Shown here piece after piece: positions 23,245 through 32,207 of a stretch of DNA of 55,131 nucleotides. Origin of the DNA: Chloroflexota bacterium (GTDB lineage: Bacteria; Chloroflexota; Dehalococcoidia; JABGRK01); the NCBI GenBank assembly GCA_018648325.1, contig JABGRK010000009.1:205969-261099 (forward strand). Direction: 5' to 3'. Below the pieces are notes generated by a model. That model was not told the origin of the DNA and made no database searches. It saw only the letters and a program-made list of their open reading frames with translations. A program made the translations under genes and the position numbers. How positions within the stretch are numbered: the stretch's first letter is position 1; every line of letters starts with the position of its first letter.

Positions 23245-24230
23245 TAATCTTTACCTCTCTGGTTCAACCTCAAAACAAATCGATCGTTTAGTGTAGTGCC
23301 TATAAAAGCCAGCGAGAAACAAACCGCTGTGATAGCAAGCCCGGTTGGCAACCACCACCACCATTGCCCATTAGGCAGCGCCCCTTTCACCTGGGCCAAA
23401 TGCAATGTCTGCCCCCATGTAAAGCGTGTAGGATCACCCAAACCTAAAAAGCTCAAACCGGACTCAAGCAATATAACTGCTACCACTTCCATAACAAAGT
23501 GAGCTACCACAATTCCGGTTACATTAGGGAATATGTGGCGGAAAATGATATGCACACTGCCTCCACCGGAAGCCTTGGTTGATTCAACATAATCGTAGTG
23601 CTTCAGAGACAGAGCCAGTGCCCTGATCTGCCTGGCAGGCCGGGTCCATCCCAGCAAAGCAATTATCATCATTATGGTCCAGATAGTCGGGTCCATCATA
23701 GCCGCCATAACAATGAGCAGAGGCAATCTTGGCAAAACCATCAGGATATCGGCCAGCCTCATTAGAAGTTCGTCTATTATGCCGCCGTAATAACCGGCAA
23801 ATAAGCCAACCAGTGTAGCAGCACCTATAACTACAACCGAGGTAACTATACCTATGAAAAGCGAATTACGACCGGCATAAAGTAGCTGGGCGAAAAGATC
23901 GCGCCCCGTATCATCCGTTCCCAGTAAATGACCGGCAACATATACCTCTACAGGATCTCCGTTTTCATCTAAAATAGGAAATCCCATTAAATCTGTTTTT
24001 ATCTCATAATGTGCGGTGGCAGGTGCCAGTAGCTTCTCATCCGCATTCCTCTCCCTGGGGTCAGTACTGATCAAAAAAGGCACTACTACAACGCCGAAAA
24101 GAATAATAATAAATATTATAAGCCCTATTACTCCGGATTTGGACTTACGATACTCACGCCACCAGTTCGTTATACCGGCCCTGACCTGGCCGACAAGTCT
24201 TACACCTTTTCCAGTTATCAAACTAGGCAT
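23244..24230 (-). CDS. Dpp/Opp-type ABC transporter permease (DppC-like)
   Basis: The 328-residue protein has an N-terminal cytoplasmic segment, helix 1 (about 35-57), a long extracytoplasmic loop (about 60-110, HLLGTDDTGRDLFAQLLYAGRNSL, the DppC signature), then five more helices. The EAA-type loop EYVESTKASGGGSVHIIFRHIFPNV contacts the ATPase. The loop between helix 1 and GTDDTGRD is about 25 residues longer than usual. It partners the permease at 24243. Confidence 0.92.
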   Translation of the reverse strand: MPSLITGKGVRLVGQVRAGITNWWREYRKSKSGVIGLIIFIIILFGVVVVPFLISTDPRERNADEKLLAPATAHYEIKTDLMGFPILDENGDPVEVYVAGHLLGTDDTGRDLFAQLLYAGRNSLFIGIVTSVVVIGAATLVGLFAGYYGGIIDELLMRLADILMVLPRLPLLIVMAAMMDPTIWTIMMIIALLGWTRPARQIRALALSLKHYDYVESTKASGGGSVHIIFRHIFPNVTGIVVAHFVMEVVAVILLESGLSFLGLGDPTRFTWGQTLHLAQVKGALPNGQWWWWLPTGLAITAVCFSLAFIGTTLNDRFVLRLNQRGKD

Positions 24231-24242
24231 TACATATAACCT

Positions 24243-25235
24243 CTAATCATACCTTACTCTAGGATCGAGACGTGCATATACTACATCAAGCACAAAAATC
24301 GTTGCTATCGTTACAAGTGCAAAGAACAGGAAAGACGCCTGAATCACAGGATAGTCTTGTCGCTGTACAGCATCAAATATCATCTTGCCCATGCCGGGGT
24401 AGGAAAATATTGTCTCAATGAATATCAAACCGGCAATCATAGTAGCAAATCTCATAGCCGCTGCAGTAATCGTGGGCATCATAGCATTTCTTGCGGCATG
24501 CCTGTGTTTTACCCTGAACTCGCTCAATCCCTTGGCCTTGGCGGTGATTATATAATTCTGTTTAAGTGTAATGGTCATCGTATTTCTCATGACCAGCTCA
24601 TATGCACCGTACTTGGTAGCAAGGGTAAGTGTTGGAAGTATTATATGATTTATTCGATCAGCAATAGTTGGGAAAAAGCCTATCGATTTACCAACATTAT
24701 CAACATCCATGAATCCACTAAGAGGGAACCACCCAAGCAAATAGGCGAAAATATAAAGAACTACCATGCCAACCCAGAACATGGGCATCGCCCAGATAAT
24801 CAGGGACGAACCGGTTATAAAGGAGTCCTTTGTACCGCCGGCTTTCCATCCCGCAATAACTCCCAGAAAATAGCCGATGATTAAGGAAATTATCTGAGCG
24901 GGAATCAATAATAACATCGTCCTTGGCAATCTTTCCTTAATCATTGAGATTACAGGATCGCCGGAGACGAAGGAATTTCCATATTGAAAGGTAAATGTGT
25001 CCTTCAAGTATATCCAGAACTGCGTTATCATGGGCTTGTCCAGGCCCAGCCGCCTGATTATGCCTTCTGCGACTGACGGGGGCTGAGTAGAACTGGTCAT
25101 GTAGAATGTAATATCGCCGGGCATAAGACGTGGAATAAGAAAATTAAGTGCAATAGCGGCCAGAATCACCACTATCGAAAATACTATTCGCCTCTGCACC
25201 CACCCGGGAACACCCGGGATACGTATCGACGTCAT
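24243..25235 (-). CDS. Dpp/Opp-type ABC transporter permease (DppB-like)
   Basis: The 330-residue protein has helix 1 (about 14-33) followed by IPRLMPGDI, the conserved DppB start of the loop, then five helices. The cytoplasmic motif NYIITAKAKGLSEFRVKHRHAARNAMMP is the EAA loop, and FIETIFSYPGMGKMIFDAVQRQDYPVIQ is the usual C-terminal signature. The gene follows the solute-binding gene after a 217-bp gap that contains a large hairpin, so permease and ATPase levels are probably lower than the binding protein. Confidence 0.92.
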   Translation of the reverse strand: MTSIRIPGVPGWVQRRIVFSIVVILAAIALNFLIPRLMPGDITFYMTSSTQPPSVAEGIIRRLGLDKPMITQFWIYLKDTFTFQYGNSFVSGDPVISMIKERLPRTMLLLIPAQIISLIIGYFLGVIAGWKAGGTKDSFITGSSLIIWAMPMFWVGMVVLYIFAYLLGWFPLSGFMDVDNVGKSIGFFPTIADRINHIILPTLTLATKYGAYELVMRNTMTITLKQNYIITAKAKGLSEFRVKHRHAARNAMMPTITAAAMRFATMIAGLIFIETIFSYPGMGKMIFDAVQRQDYPVIQASFLFFALVTIATIFVLDVVYARLDPRVRYD

Positions 25236-25376
25236 TATTAGTCCTCACTTACCAAACAGGGTTATTCGTATCTAACAAAATCCTCTTGATACATCACATC
25301 TATATCAGAGGACATAGTCTAAAAACATATTTTATTTTACTTATTAATAATAGCTATCTAGTTTCAATTGGATAAA

Positions 25377-25435
25377 ACAAGGGGTGCAATACATCCGGTA
25401 AAACCGCGTTTTGCCTTAAATAATGCACCCCTTGT
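25377..25435. terminator. long hairpin between binding-protein and permease genes
   Basis: ACAAGGGGTGCA (25377-25388) and TGCACCCCTTGT (25424-25435) form a perfect 12-bp stem; the minus-strand copy runs into TTTTAT. It can end part of the binding-protein transcript while some continues into the permease genes. Confidence 0.75.
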
Positions 25436-25452
25436 TCTTTTAAATATTTATG

Positions 25453-28041
25453 CTAGTCTACCGTTTCTAACTGCAGGATATTGTATATAGCAGTCATTGC
25501 TGTAACGGCACCATTAGCCAGCATTCCGTTGTCTTCTATCCATCCGGTGTACTTGTCTGTTCTGTACACACCGGGGTTAATGGAATTATACAAAGGTATG
25601 GCAGGAAGATCCGCTGCAAATATCTTCATTGTATCGGCAATAAGGACATCTCTGGCTGAATCGCCTTCTGCAATTGCCTTCAACTCATCTGACTTGCTTG
25701 TGTAGAGATCTGCATTGGTACCCGTCCATCCCATTATCCATCCACGCTTGGACAGCCTCAGCGGGTCGGTCTCTTCGTACTGGGACCATTGAGTTGCAAT
25801 GTAATCATACTCAACCGGCATGGGGCGGCCCCAAACTATCGTGTCCCAACCAGCGGCTGAAGCACTACTCTTCTGTCTGAAAACCTTACCTACCAGTGTA
25901 GAAACGTTTGTGGGTATAAGTTCCATTATAATACCCATCTCGGCAAAGTCATCATCAATGAGCTCACCAATGGTGTTGTGCTCATCCCAGGTGGCAACCT
26001 CAAGTTTAAATGTCATATCAAACTCATCACCACTGTCGACAGCAGTAGGAGTAGGATCCCAGGTTCTTACTCCAGCGGTATTGGCTCCTATGGCAGACAT
26101 ACCATCTATGGCATCCAGCGCTAAGTTGGCATCTTCAATGCGCTTGGCATGCGTCTTACCGGCATGTTCCCAATCAATGTCGTCTATTATAGCCTGAACG
26201 TCTGCCAAACCGGCATAGCGCTCAAACAGTGAGGGGATCGAGCCCCAGTCGTTTGCTGCAAAGCTAATCAGGTTCTGTCTGTCCAGCCCTATGCTTACAG
26301 CCTGTCTAACAGCGACATTATCCCACGGCTCAATACGATGATTCATGTAGAATGTCAAGGTAGTGTTATCAGCAATCTGATATACCTCAATGTCATCATC
26401 ACCGATCAGTCCGGGAATTGCTGTTGGTAGGTTGAAATTAGAAACACAGTCTATCTGCCCCAGTTTGATGGCATACAACTGAGCGTCTTCATTCGCGTAG
26501 TAGATCTTCTGTAGATCATCAATCGGCGGTCGGCCTCCCCAGTAATCATCGCGCGCCGTATAAACGGTAGCAAAGTCCAGGGTGCGTGAAACCAGTTCAT
26601 AAGGTCCACTGCCAATATCTATGTTGTCATCAGTAAGATCCAGTATCTCTGCATCCGTAAGTACACTCCATGCAGCCATAGGCACGATCATGGCGTTACC
26701 AAGCTGCCTCATGAAGGTAGCAGAATAGGTATGCAGTTGCATTGTTAAGGTAGTAGCATCTACCACCTGAACGGCATCCTGTGAAGGGCCACCGGCAGTT
26801 GCTGTAATAGTAGCTAACGGTCCCCAATCGCTTAAACTGCTAACACCGTTCAGTGTTATGGTATCAGCTGTTACTGATGCAATTCTGTAGGCACCGTCCT
26901 GATCACCGGTTGATCCCTTATCAGGACCATCCTCAGTGCCAGCTATACCTACCGCCTCACCAACTATGTAGCCTTCAGTAATGAAGCTTCCTCCGTCGGT
27001 TCTTACGATAGTATCGGCTGCATTGCCATTGCCCTTAATCTCAAGAACTACGGTGTCGGCCGTATCAGCTGCGCTCTGTACCAGTAAAGGAGACAACTCA
27101 ACGGTTGTGCCCAATCCATTGTACATCATGGTTTCCAGTGTCCACTCAACATCCTGTGCGGTCACCGCAGAGCCATCGCTGAACTTGGCATCAGGGTTGA
27201 TGTTAATGGTCCAGGTCTTGGTTGTATCATCGTAGGTCCAAGACTCTGCAATAGCGCCCTGGGTACCTGCATCAGGATCAAACCTCACCCATACCAGTGG
27301 CTCATACATCATCTGGAAATGTGTGGCATCACCAGCACCAATAACGGCCAGGAACGGATTGTCGGTGCTTGGTTGGGTTGTGTTACCAATTTTAAGAGTT
27401 AGAGGATCATCCGTCGTAACGGTATTATCCGCTGACTCAGCATCATCGGTAGTCGTTGTCGATAATACCTGATAGTGATAGTCTGTCTCAGGATCAAGTC
27501 CTGTGATTGTAACACTATGGGCTTTCGACGTGGAAGATGTTGCTGTAGTTGTCATGCCATACGCGGCACTCGTGCCATACTTTACCTGACTGGTGGCCGA
27601 ATCATCTGTACTCCAGGTAACTGTCATAGCATGATTGGTGGTAGTAGCTGAAACACCAGAAATTTCCAGCTGAGTCGTATTGAAAGTTTTGTCTGCTGAC
27701 TCTGCTGAACCGGTATCCTCAGCAACAGATAGCACTCTGTAGTGATAGGTGGTACCAGGTGTTAGGCTATCAAGAGTAACACCGTGTGCTAACTGTCTGG
27801 TGGTAGTTTCAGTGGTAGTAGAACCATAAGCGGTAGATGTACCGTATTCTACCTGGCTAGTAGCCGGACGATCGGTAGCCCAGGTTACAGTAACGCTTGT
27901 GTCGCTATCCTCAGTTAGCGTGACCAGATTAATATTCAGGTCAAGAACTGGAGGTGTACCGCAAGAGGATATAAACGGCACAAGGGTTACTACAAAAACT
28001 GTACAAATACTGAACAATAACATGAGTCGCTTCTTCGTCAT
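25453..28041 (-). CDS. peptide-type ABC solute-binding lipoprotein with two FN3 domains
   Basis: The 862-residue protein begins with a signal peptide and lipobox ISSC (Cys about 27). Residues ~32-125 and ~127-215 are two similar fibronectin-III/purple-phosphatase-N-like domains (TVTWATDRPATSQVEYGTS and TVTWSTDDSATSQVKYGTS; GLDPETDYHYQVLS). From ~220 it is a family-5 solute-binding protein: YEPLVWVRFD, ESWTYDDTTKTWTININPDAKFSDGSAVTAQDVEWTLE, GSGPYELVS and RQAVSIGLDRQNLI. An inserted segment of ~80 residues (about 310-395, with ADTIVRTDGGSFITEGYIVGE) interrupts lobe 1. The usual family length is 500-600. The FN3 pair probably holds the binding domain away from the membrane or to a surface polymer. 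Confidence 0.9.
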   Translation of the reverse strand: MTKKRLMLLFSICTVFVVTLVPFISSCGTPPVLDLNINLVTLTEDSDTSVTVTWATDRPATSQVEYGTSTAYGSTTTETTTRQLAHGVTLDSLTPGTTYHYRVLSVAEDTGSAESADKTFNTTQLEISGVSATTTNHAMTVTWSTDDSATSQVKYGTSAAYGMTTTATSSTSKAHSVTITGLDPETDYHYQVLSTTTTDDAESADNTVTTDDPLTLKIGNTTQPSTDNPFLAVIGAGDATHFQMMYEPLVWVRFDPDAGTQGAIAESWTYDDTTKTWTININPDAKFSDGSAVTAQDVEWTLETMMYNGLGTTVELSPLLVQSAADTADTVVLEIKGNGNAADTIVRTDGGSFITEGYIVGEAVGIAGTEDGPDKGSTGDQDGAYRIASVTADTITLNGVSSLSDWGPLATITATAGGPSQDAVQVVDATTLTMQLHTYSATFMRQLGNAMIVPMAAWSVLTDAEILDLTDDNIDIGSGPYELVSRTLDFATVYTARDDYWGGRPPIDDLQKIYYANEDAQLYAIKLGQIDCVSNFNLPTAIPGLIGDDDIEVYQIADNTTLTFYMNHRIEPWDNVAVRQAVSIGLDRQNLISFAANDWGSIPSLFERYAGLADVQAIIDDIDWEHAGKTHAKRIEDANLALDAIDGMSAIGANTAGVRTWDPTPTAVDSGDEFDMTFKLEVATWDEHNTIGELIDDDFAEMGIIMELIPTNVSTLVGKVFRQKSSASAAGWDTIVWGRPMPVEYDYIATQWSQYEETDPLRLSKRGWIMGWTGTNADLYTSKSDELKAIAEGDSARDVLIADTMKIFAADLPAIPLYNSINPGVYRTDKYTGWIEDNGMLANGAVTAMTAIYNILQLETVD

Positions 28042-28139
28042 AGATCCCTCCCCAAAATTTTAATTCGGAACTACTGCGATACCTGATTGAATACACGAAA
28101 ATATACGAGATAATATTTCTCATTTTCGCTAAAGGGGAT

Positions 28140-28262
28140 TTTTAAACGCACGGAGCCCACCTAACTCCATAGTCTGAGTTCGCCGCTTTCACGATACTCT
28201 CCCCCCCCGTTTCGCTTGGTGGCAGTAGCCCTGCACCTTTCTCTAGCAGGTGCATTTATACA
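28140..28262 (-). ncRNA. candidate structured leader of the binding-protein gene
   Basis: On the minus strand three helices can be drawn: TGCACCT/AGGTGCA (9-nt loop), GCCACC with GGTGGGC enclosing a G8 run and GCGAAA, and AACTC/GAGTT with an 8-nt loop, ending in GGGCTCCGTGC about 100 nt before the start codon. It resembles a riboswitch-like multi-helix leader, but matches no class I can name. Covariation was not tested. Confidence 0.35.
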
Positions 28263-28263
28263 G

Positions 28264-28332
28264 ATACCGAACACTAAGTGACAGCATCCTTAATTGGCTA
28301 CCAATGCTATCACTCACTATCGGTATTGTCAA
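28264..28332 (-). promoter_or_regulatory. promoter with 63-bp imperfect palindrome
   Basis: The minus strand has TTGACA (28332-28327), 17 bp, TAGCAT (28309-28304). A near palindrome (ATACCGA.. to ..TCGGTAT, arms of about 23 bp with few mismatches, 28264-28326) covers the -10 and start region. It could be a repressor operator or a hairpin at the 5' end of the transcript. Confidence 0.5.
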
Positions 28333-28928
28333 TCCCTTGTATTTTCACATAATTACAAAGGGATACAGAAATAAATACCACATCGATGTGTGTTTGTCAA
28401 TAGCCGATTCGTAATTTATTACTCCGCCTTTTACTGAAAACAGTCATTAAATCTTATAATTTGACACACACTCTTATCCATACTTGAGCTAAAATTGCAG
28501 TCCAGGCATAAACCTGAGGGGCATGACGTGGGCGACATCACATGACATGACTCGATATAATTCGGTGCTGTGAAATGGTTGATAAACCCCCGTCTTTTCA
28601 AGACCAGCGCTAACCTCGAATTATACCTACACATCTTTGTTGCCAGGTCCATTATTGCTTTTCGCATATTCGCCATACGAACTTCCGCGCAATACCCATA
28701 TATAGGTAGTTATGTTAGAAAAACACCTGGGCGCATAAAGACATCTTTCCCTCTGAACTACCTATACATGTATTATGCACGAGCAAGACGTGGCAATTTC
28801 GCTTTTTCACTCCAACGCGCTACCTGATCGTGATAATATCCCACGTTGTGGCTAGCAGACTGTAGAACTATGTAACATATAAAAACCGCCTGTCCGTGTC
28901 ATAATATTGTTCCCACTTTTTGTATTAT
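28333..28928. other. long non-coding gap
   Basis: Between the binding-protein promoter and the MarR promoter I see no convincing gene. Short frames on both strands overlap each other, lack ribosome sites and have low-complexity composition. No repeat of the 60-bp family is present. Confidence 0.5.
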
Positions 28929-28958
28929 TTGACAATTGTGTTAATCTGCTACTATAGA
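28929..28958 (+). promoter_or_regulatory. promoter of first marR gene
   Basis: TTGACA at 28929-28934, 18 bp, TATAGA at 28953-28958; the ATG is 23 bp further. Confidence 0.6.
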
Positions 28959-28980
28959 CAGTGCAGAAAGGTACTTTAAT

Positions 28981-29472
28981 ATGGAATCAGATTTGGGCAC
29001 GGACAGACACTGGCCGCTCTGGCTGCTTCTTCACCGCACAAGCTACGCCATGAGAAGGGCCAGGGAGATCGAACTGCAAAAATTCGGCCTGTCCGACATT
29101 CAGGCCGCCGTTATCTTTCTCGTTAAAGAGGCAGAGACTGCACTAACCCCCGCCGAAATCGCCAGAAGGCTTTTCAGAGAGGCACATACCGTCTCGGCGC
29201 TGCTGGGCCGCATGGAAAAACAGGGGCTTGTCAAAAAAATCAAAGACCAGAAAAGGAAAAACCAGATAAGAATAGAACTAGCACCCGACGGAGAAAAGGC
29301 GTATGCTCAGGCCAAAGAAATGAAGTCTATTGGCAAAATAATGTCCTCACTAACAGGCAAAAAGCAGGAGAAATTATGGGAGCATCTGGAGACCCTTTTG
29401 AGTAAAGCACATTCATTGATGATGCTCAAATATGAATCACCTTTGATTGTAGAAAGACCTTGGTCACGATAA
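28981..29472 (+). CDS. MarR-family transcriptional regulator
   Basis: The 163-residue protein has the MarR winged-helix layout: helices 1-2 (about 15-45), DIQAAVIFLVKEAETALTPAEIARRLFREAHTVSALLGRMEKQGLVKKI (helix-turn-helix with recognition helix at about 75-90), the wing KDQKRKNQIRIELAPDGEKAYAQAK and two C-terminal helices for dimerisation. The first helix of the HTH carries an acidic/aromatic surface that may bind the inducer. It precedes the flavoprotein operon by 318 bp and probably controls it or itself. Confidence 0.85.
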   Translation: MESDLGTDRHWPLWLLLHRTSYAMRRAREIELQKFGLSDIQAAVIFLVKEAETALTPAEIARRLFREAHTVSALLGRMEKQGLVKKIKDQKRKNQIRIELAPDGEKAYAQAKEMKSIGKIMSSLTGKKQEKLWEHLETLLSKAHSLMMLKYESPLIVERPWSR

Positions 29473-29583
29473 AATACATATCATTATTGCCCCTACATAA
29501 TCAAAATACCATCGCCTCAGCACGCTCAAATAGATGGTCACAGATACAACCAACTCTACCCTGTTCAAAATGCAATTAAGAGT

Positions 29584-29604
29584 GACCAGAAGGTCGTTTT
29601 TTTT
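29584..29604 (+). terminator. weak intrinsic terminator after marR
   Basis: GACC-AGAA-GGTC then G and eight T. The stem is only 4 bp. The rest of 29473-29790 has only the promoter listed next. Confidence 0.4.
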
Positions 29605-29710
29605 GTTTTACACGATGTATTCAAGACTGAACAAATCTTGATCTCCCATTCTTTCAAAATCACTGCGTGAAAAACATCGCATCTCTTGCCTAATCGCTTT
29701 TCTGCTGTGC

Positions 29711-29739
29711 TTGACACTGCCCGATATATGTGATATCAA
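29711..29739 (+). promoter_or_regulatory. promoter and operator-like palindrome of flavoprotein operon
   Basis: TTGACA at 29711-29716, 17 bp, TATCAA at 29734-29739. GATAT-ATGTG-ATATC spans the -10. The second MarR promoter (36192) has the same boxes and spacing. Confidence 0.6.
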
Positions 29740-29790
29740 TAATCGCATGCGACTATCGATTAACCCAAATTATATTAACGAGGTAAAACT

Positions 29791-31758
29791 ATGACATATC
29801 CAGTAGACCTGAAGTGGCCCTATCCCATAGAGTATGGCAATGAGGCGGAAGTAGAAGCTGATGTCCTTGTCCTGGGCGGAGGTATCGCCGGATGCTGGGC
29901 CGCAATTGCCGCGGCAAAAGACGGAGCCAAGGTCGCCATCGTAGAAAAAGGCGCTGTACTGGGCTCTGGCGCAGGCATATCCTGTGACCATTGGCAATGG
30001 GCCATAACAGACGTTCCCGGCGTCAAAATCACCGCCGAGGAATTCACAAACGCTCTGATGGACAATCACGGCGGATACAACAATGGAATCACCCGCTATA
30101 TTCAGGCCAGAGAGGGCTATGAAACCCTGCTGGAACTGGAGGAAATGGGCGGCAAGATACGCGACACAGAGGATGAATTTAAAGGCGCCCCCTTCAGAGA
30201 TGAAAAATCGAAATTCCTGTTCGCCTACGATTATGAAAATAACCTTGTGATGCGAGTATGGGGAATAACCTTCAAGGCAGCGCTATACAAGCAGCTCAAA
30301 AAGCTGGGCGTTAAAATCTATGACCGGGTTATGGCAACCGGACTTCTGACCAAAGATGGCAAACAAGGGGAAAAGGTAATCGGAGCCACCGGAGTAAACA
30401 CCCGTACCGGTCAGTTCTACATTTTCAAATCAAAGGCCACTGTACTATGCGGTGCCCGTCCACAATGTATCTGGACGTATGCAACCGAATATGCCGGCCT
30501 TACAGGTGCCAGATCACCAAGCTCGCTTGGCGCAGCATATGCACTGGCATGGAGAGCGGGAGCTGAGTTCGGAATGATGGAGCGGGCGATACAACTGGGC
30601 AATTTCACCAGCATTTCTCCGGCACACGGCTCGGGCCATAACAGCAACACATGGTACCCATGCAATATGGTCGATGCCGAGGGCAAGAAAATACCGTGGG
30701 TGGACCGCGACGGCAATGTTATAGAAGATATCAAGGACAGATCACGCCCTGCACCTGGACAAAAGTTCTTCCTTATGGGCGGAGGGTCGTCTGCACTGCC
30801 TCATCCGGGTATCCTGGAATACAAGGGCCCACGACTCAAAAACGTAGACGAACAACTGGCCGCCGGTGAAGTCAGCCTGCCGCTTTACGCAGACCTGCCC
30901 AGCATGTCCGCACACGAGCGCAGAGCAATCTTCGGCCTGATGGTAGGACAAGAAGCCAAAACCAAGTATACATATGTAAACTACACCAAGGCCGGTTTCG
31001 ATCCTGACAAAGACCTGCTGATGAGCAATCAGCAACTGGTCGGAGGAGGCGGTTACGGCACAAGCTCATCGGGAGCAAAAATGGTAGTTGGTTACCCATA
31101 CGTACGCAACTTCTCCAGTGGCGTTGTCGGAGGACCGATGATCGACTGGAACCTGCGAACTACGCTTGAGGGACTATACGCCGCCGGCGATGGAATTATG
31201 GGTGGTAACGACCACGGACATGCCGCAACAACAGGGCGCTACGCCGGTAAACAGGCAGGCAAATACGTAAAAGATGAAAAACAGGTAGATGTTAACCGCT
31301 CGCAGATCGATGAAGAAAAGGCCCGTGTGTATGCACCGCTTAAGCGTTCTGAAGGTATAGGCTGGAAAGAACTGCTGGCGGGCATCAATAAAGCCATGCA
31401 GATGTACTGCGGAGATATCAAAAGAGACAGGCTTCTCAACATGGGGCTGATGTCGCTTGAAGACATCAAAGACGTGATCGAGTCGGATATCTATGCAGAT
31501 GATCCCCACTCGCTGACAAATATACTGGGTATCATCGATATCCATACCGCCGCAGAGATGATAATACATGCCAGCCTGGCCCGCAAAGCCTCAAGCGCAT
31601 TCCTGCATTTCAAGCGGGCGGAATACCCGGAAACAGACCCGGCCGACTGGAATAAATTCGTTACAATTACATCAACAGACGGCAGCGTAAAAGTTGGCGA
31701 GCGCCCCTTCGGGTACTGGGGTGACATCGTAAAAAATTACGAAGTAAACCGGATATAG
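29791..31758 (+). CDS. fumarate reductase/AprA-family flavoprotein
   Basis: The 655-residue protein has a FAD dinucleotide fold at residues 25-55 (VLVLGGGIAGCWAAIAAAKDG then VAIVEKG), SGAGISCDHW with substrate-side residues, a capping domain, then the second FAD motif EGLYAAGDGIMGGNDHGHAATTGRYAG and a C-terminal helical domain with a W-x-K/E-pattern. The order fits fumarate reductase, adenylylsulfate reductase alpha and related dehydrogenases; 655 residues and the two-cluster ferredoxin partner favour an AprA-like alpha/beta pair. The neighbourhood lacks sulfate-reduction genes, so APS is not a safe substrate. AACGAGG precedes the ATG. Confidence 0.85.
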   Translation: MTYPVDLKWPYPIEYGNEAEVEADVLVLGGGIAGCWAAIAAAKDGAKVAIVEKGAVLGSGAGISCDHWQWAITDVPGVKITAEEFTNALMDNHGGYNNGITRYIQAREGYETLLELEEMGGKIRDTEDEFKGAPFRDEKSKFLFAYDYENNLVMRVWGITFKAALYKQLKKLGVKIYDRVMATGLLTKDGKQGEKVIGATGVNTRTGQFYIFKSKATVLCGARPQCIWTYATEYAGLTGARSPSSLGAAYALAWRAGAEFGMMERAIQLGNFTSISPAHGSGHNSNTWYPCNMVDAEGKKIPWVDRDGNVIEDIKDRSRPAPGQKFFLMGGGSSALPHPGILEYKGPRLKNVDEQLAAGEVSLPLYADLPSMSAHERRAIFGLMVGQEAKTKYTYVNYTKAGFDPDKDLLMSNQQLVGGGGYGTSSSGAKMVVGYPYVRNFSSGVVGGPMIDWNLRTTLEGLYAAGDGIMGGNDHGHAATTGRYAGKQAGKYVKDEKQVDVNRSQIDEEKARVYAPLKRSEGIGWKELLAGINKAMQMYCGDIKRDRLLNMGLMSLEDIKDVIESDIYADDPHSLTNILGIIDIHTAAEMIIHASLARKASSAFLHFKRAEYPETDPADWNKFVTITSTDGSVKVGERPFGYWGDIVKNYEVNRI

Positions 31759-31770
31759 GAGATCAGACTT

Positions 31771-32109
31771 ATGGAAGAAAAGATTATTTACGCCAGACCC
31801 AATCCTACCAGCGCCACCCGTCCGGTGGTGTTTGATCCGGAAATATGTACCGGGTGCAACAAGTGTGTTAACGTTTGCCAGACAGACGTTTTCATCCCTA
31901 ACCCTGAAAAAGGCAATCCACCCATCATATTGCATCCAGACGAATGCTGGTATTGCGGTCCCTGCGTGGATGCCTGCACCAAGGACGGAGCTATAACACT
32001 TAACTATCCCCTGATGTGGCGGGTTCCGTGGAAACGCAAAGGTTCTGACAAACATTACTGGTACGGCATGAAAAATCCGCCACCACCTAACACCAAACCA
32101 ATGCCGTAA
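31771..32109 (+). CDS. two-cluster ferredoxin partner of the flavoprotein
   Basis: The 112-residue protein has two [4Fe-4S] motifs, ICTGCNKCVNVCQTDVFIPN (Cys 28-38) and CWYCGPCVDACTKDGAI, and a C-terminal tail rich in W, K and P (RVPWKRKGSDKHYWYGMKNPPPP). Such a tail is seen in AprB-type beta subunits, where it wraps the alpha subunit. It is 12 bp after the flavoprotein stop and should be its electron-transfer subunit, passing electrons to or from the alpha FAD. Confidence 0.88.
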   Translation: MEEKIIYARPNPTSATRPVVFDPEICTGCNKCVNVCQTDVFIPNPEKGNPPIILHPDECWYCGPCVDACTKDGAITLNYPLMWRVPWKRKGSDKHYWYGMKNPPPPNTKPMP

Positions 32110-32142
32110 GACAAATCAAAATACCATTTTGGGTGAAAGCAA

Positions 32143-32177
32143 AAAGCACCGGCACTTAATAGTTGTGCCGGTGCTTT
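32143..32177. terminator. strong bidirectional terminator
   Basis: AAAGCACCGGCAC, a 9-nt loop and GTGCCGGTGCTTT: a perfect 13-bp stem whose outer A/T bases serve both convergent genes. Confidence 0.93.
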
Positions 32178-32207
32178 CTTATGTATTTAACCTTTTATCA
32201 AACCAGA

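Noticed and set aside
28140-28262. Known riboswitch class (cobalamin, TPP, SAM, Moco, glycine, guanidine)
   Set aside because: None of the defining conserved boxes that I know could be matched; reported only as a structured leader candidate.
28431-28827. Overlapping small frames on both strands
   Set aside because: They overlap each other, have no ribosome site and no family resemblance; treated as non-coding.
29791-32109. True adenylylsulfate reductase (aprAB)
   Set aside because: The alpha/beta layout fits, but no sat, dsr or qmo genes are near and the substrate-site residues could not be verified; left as family-level call.
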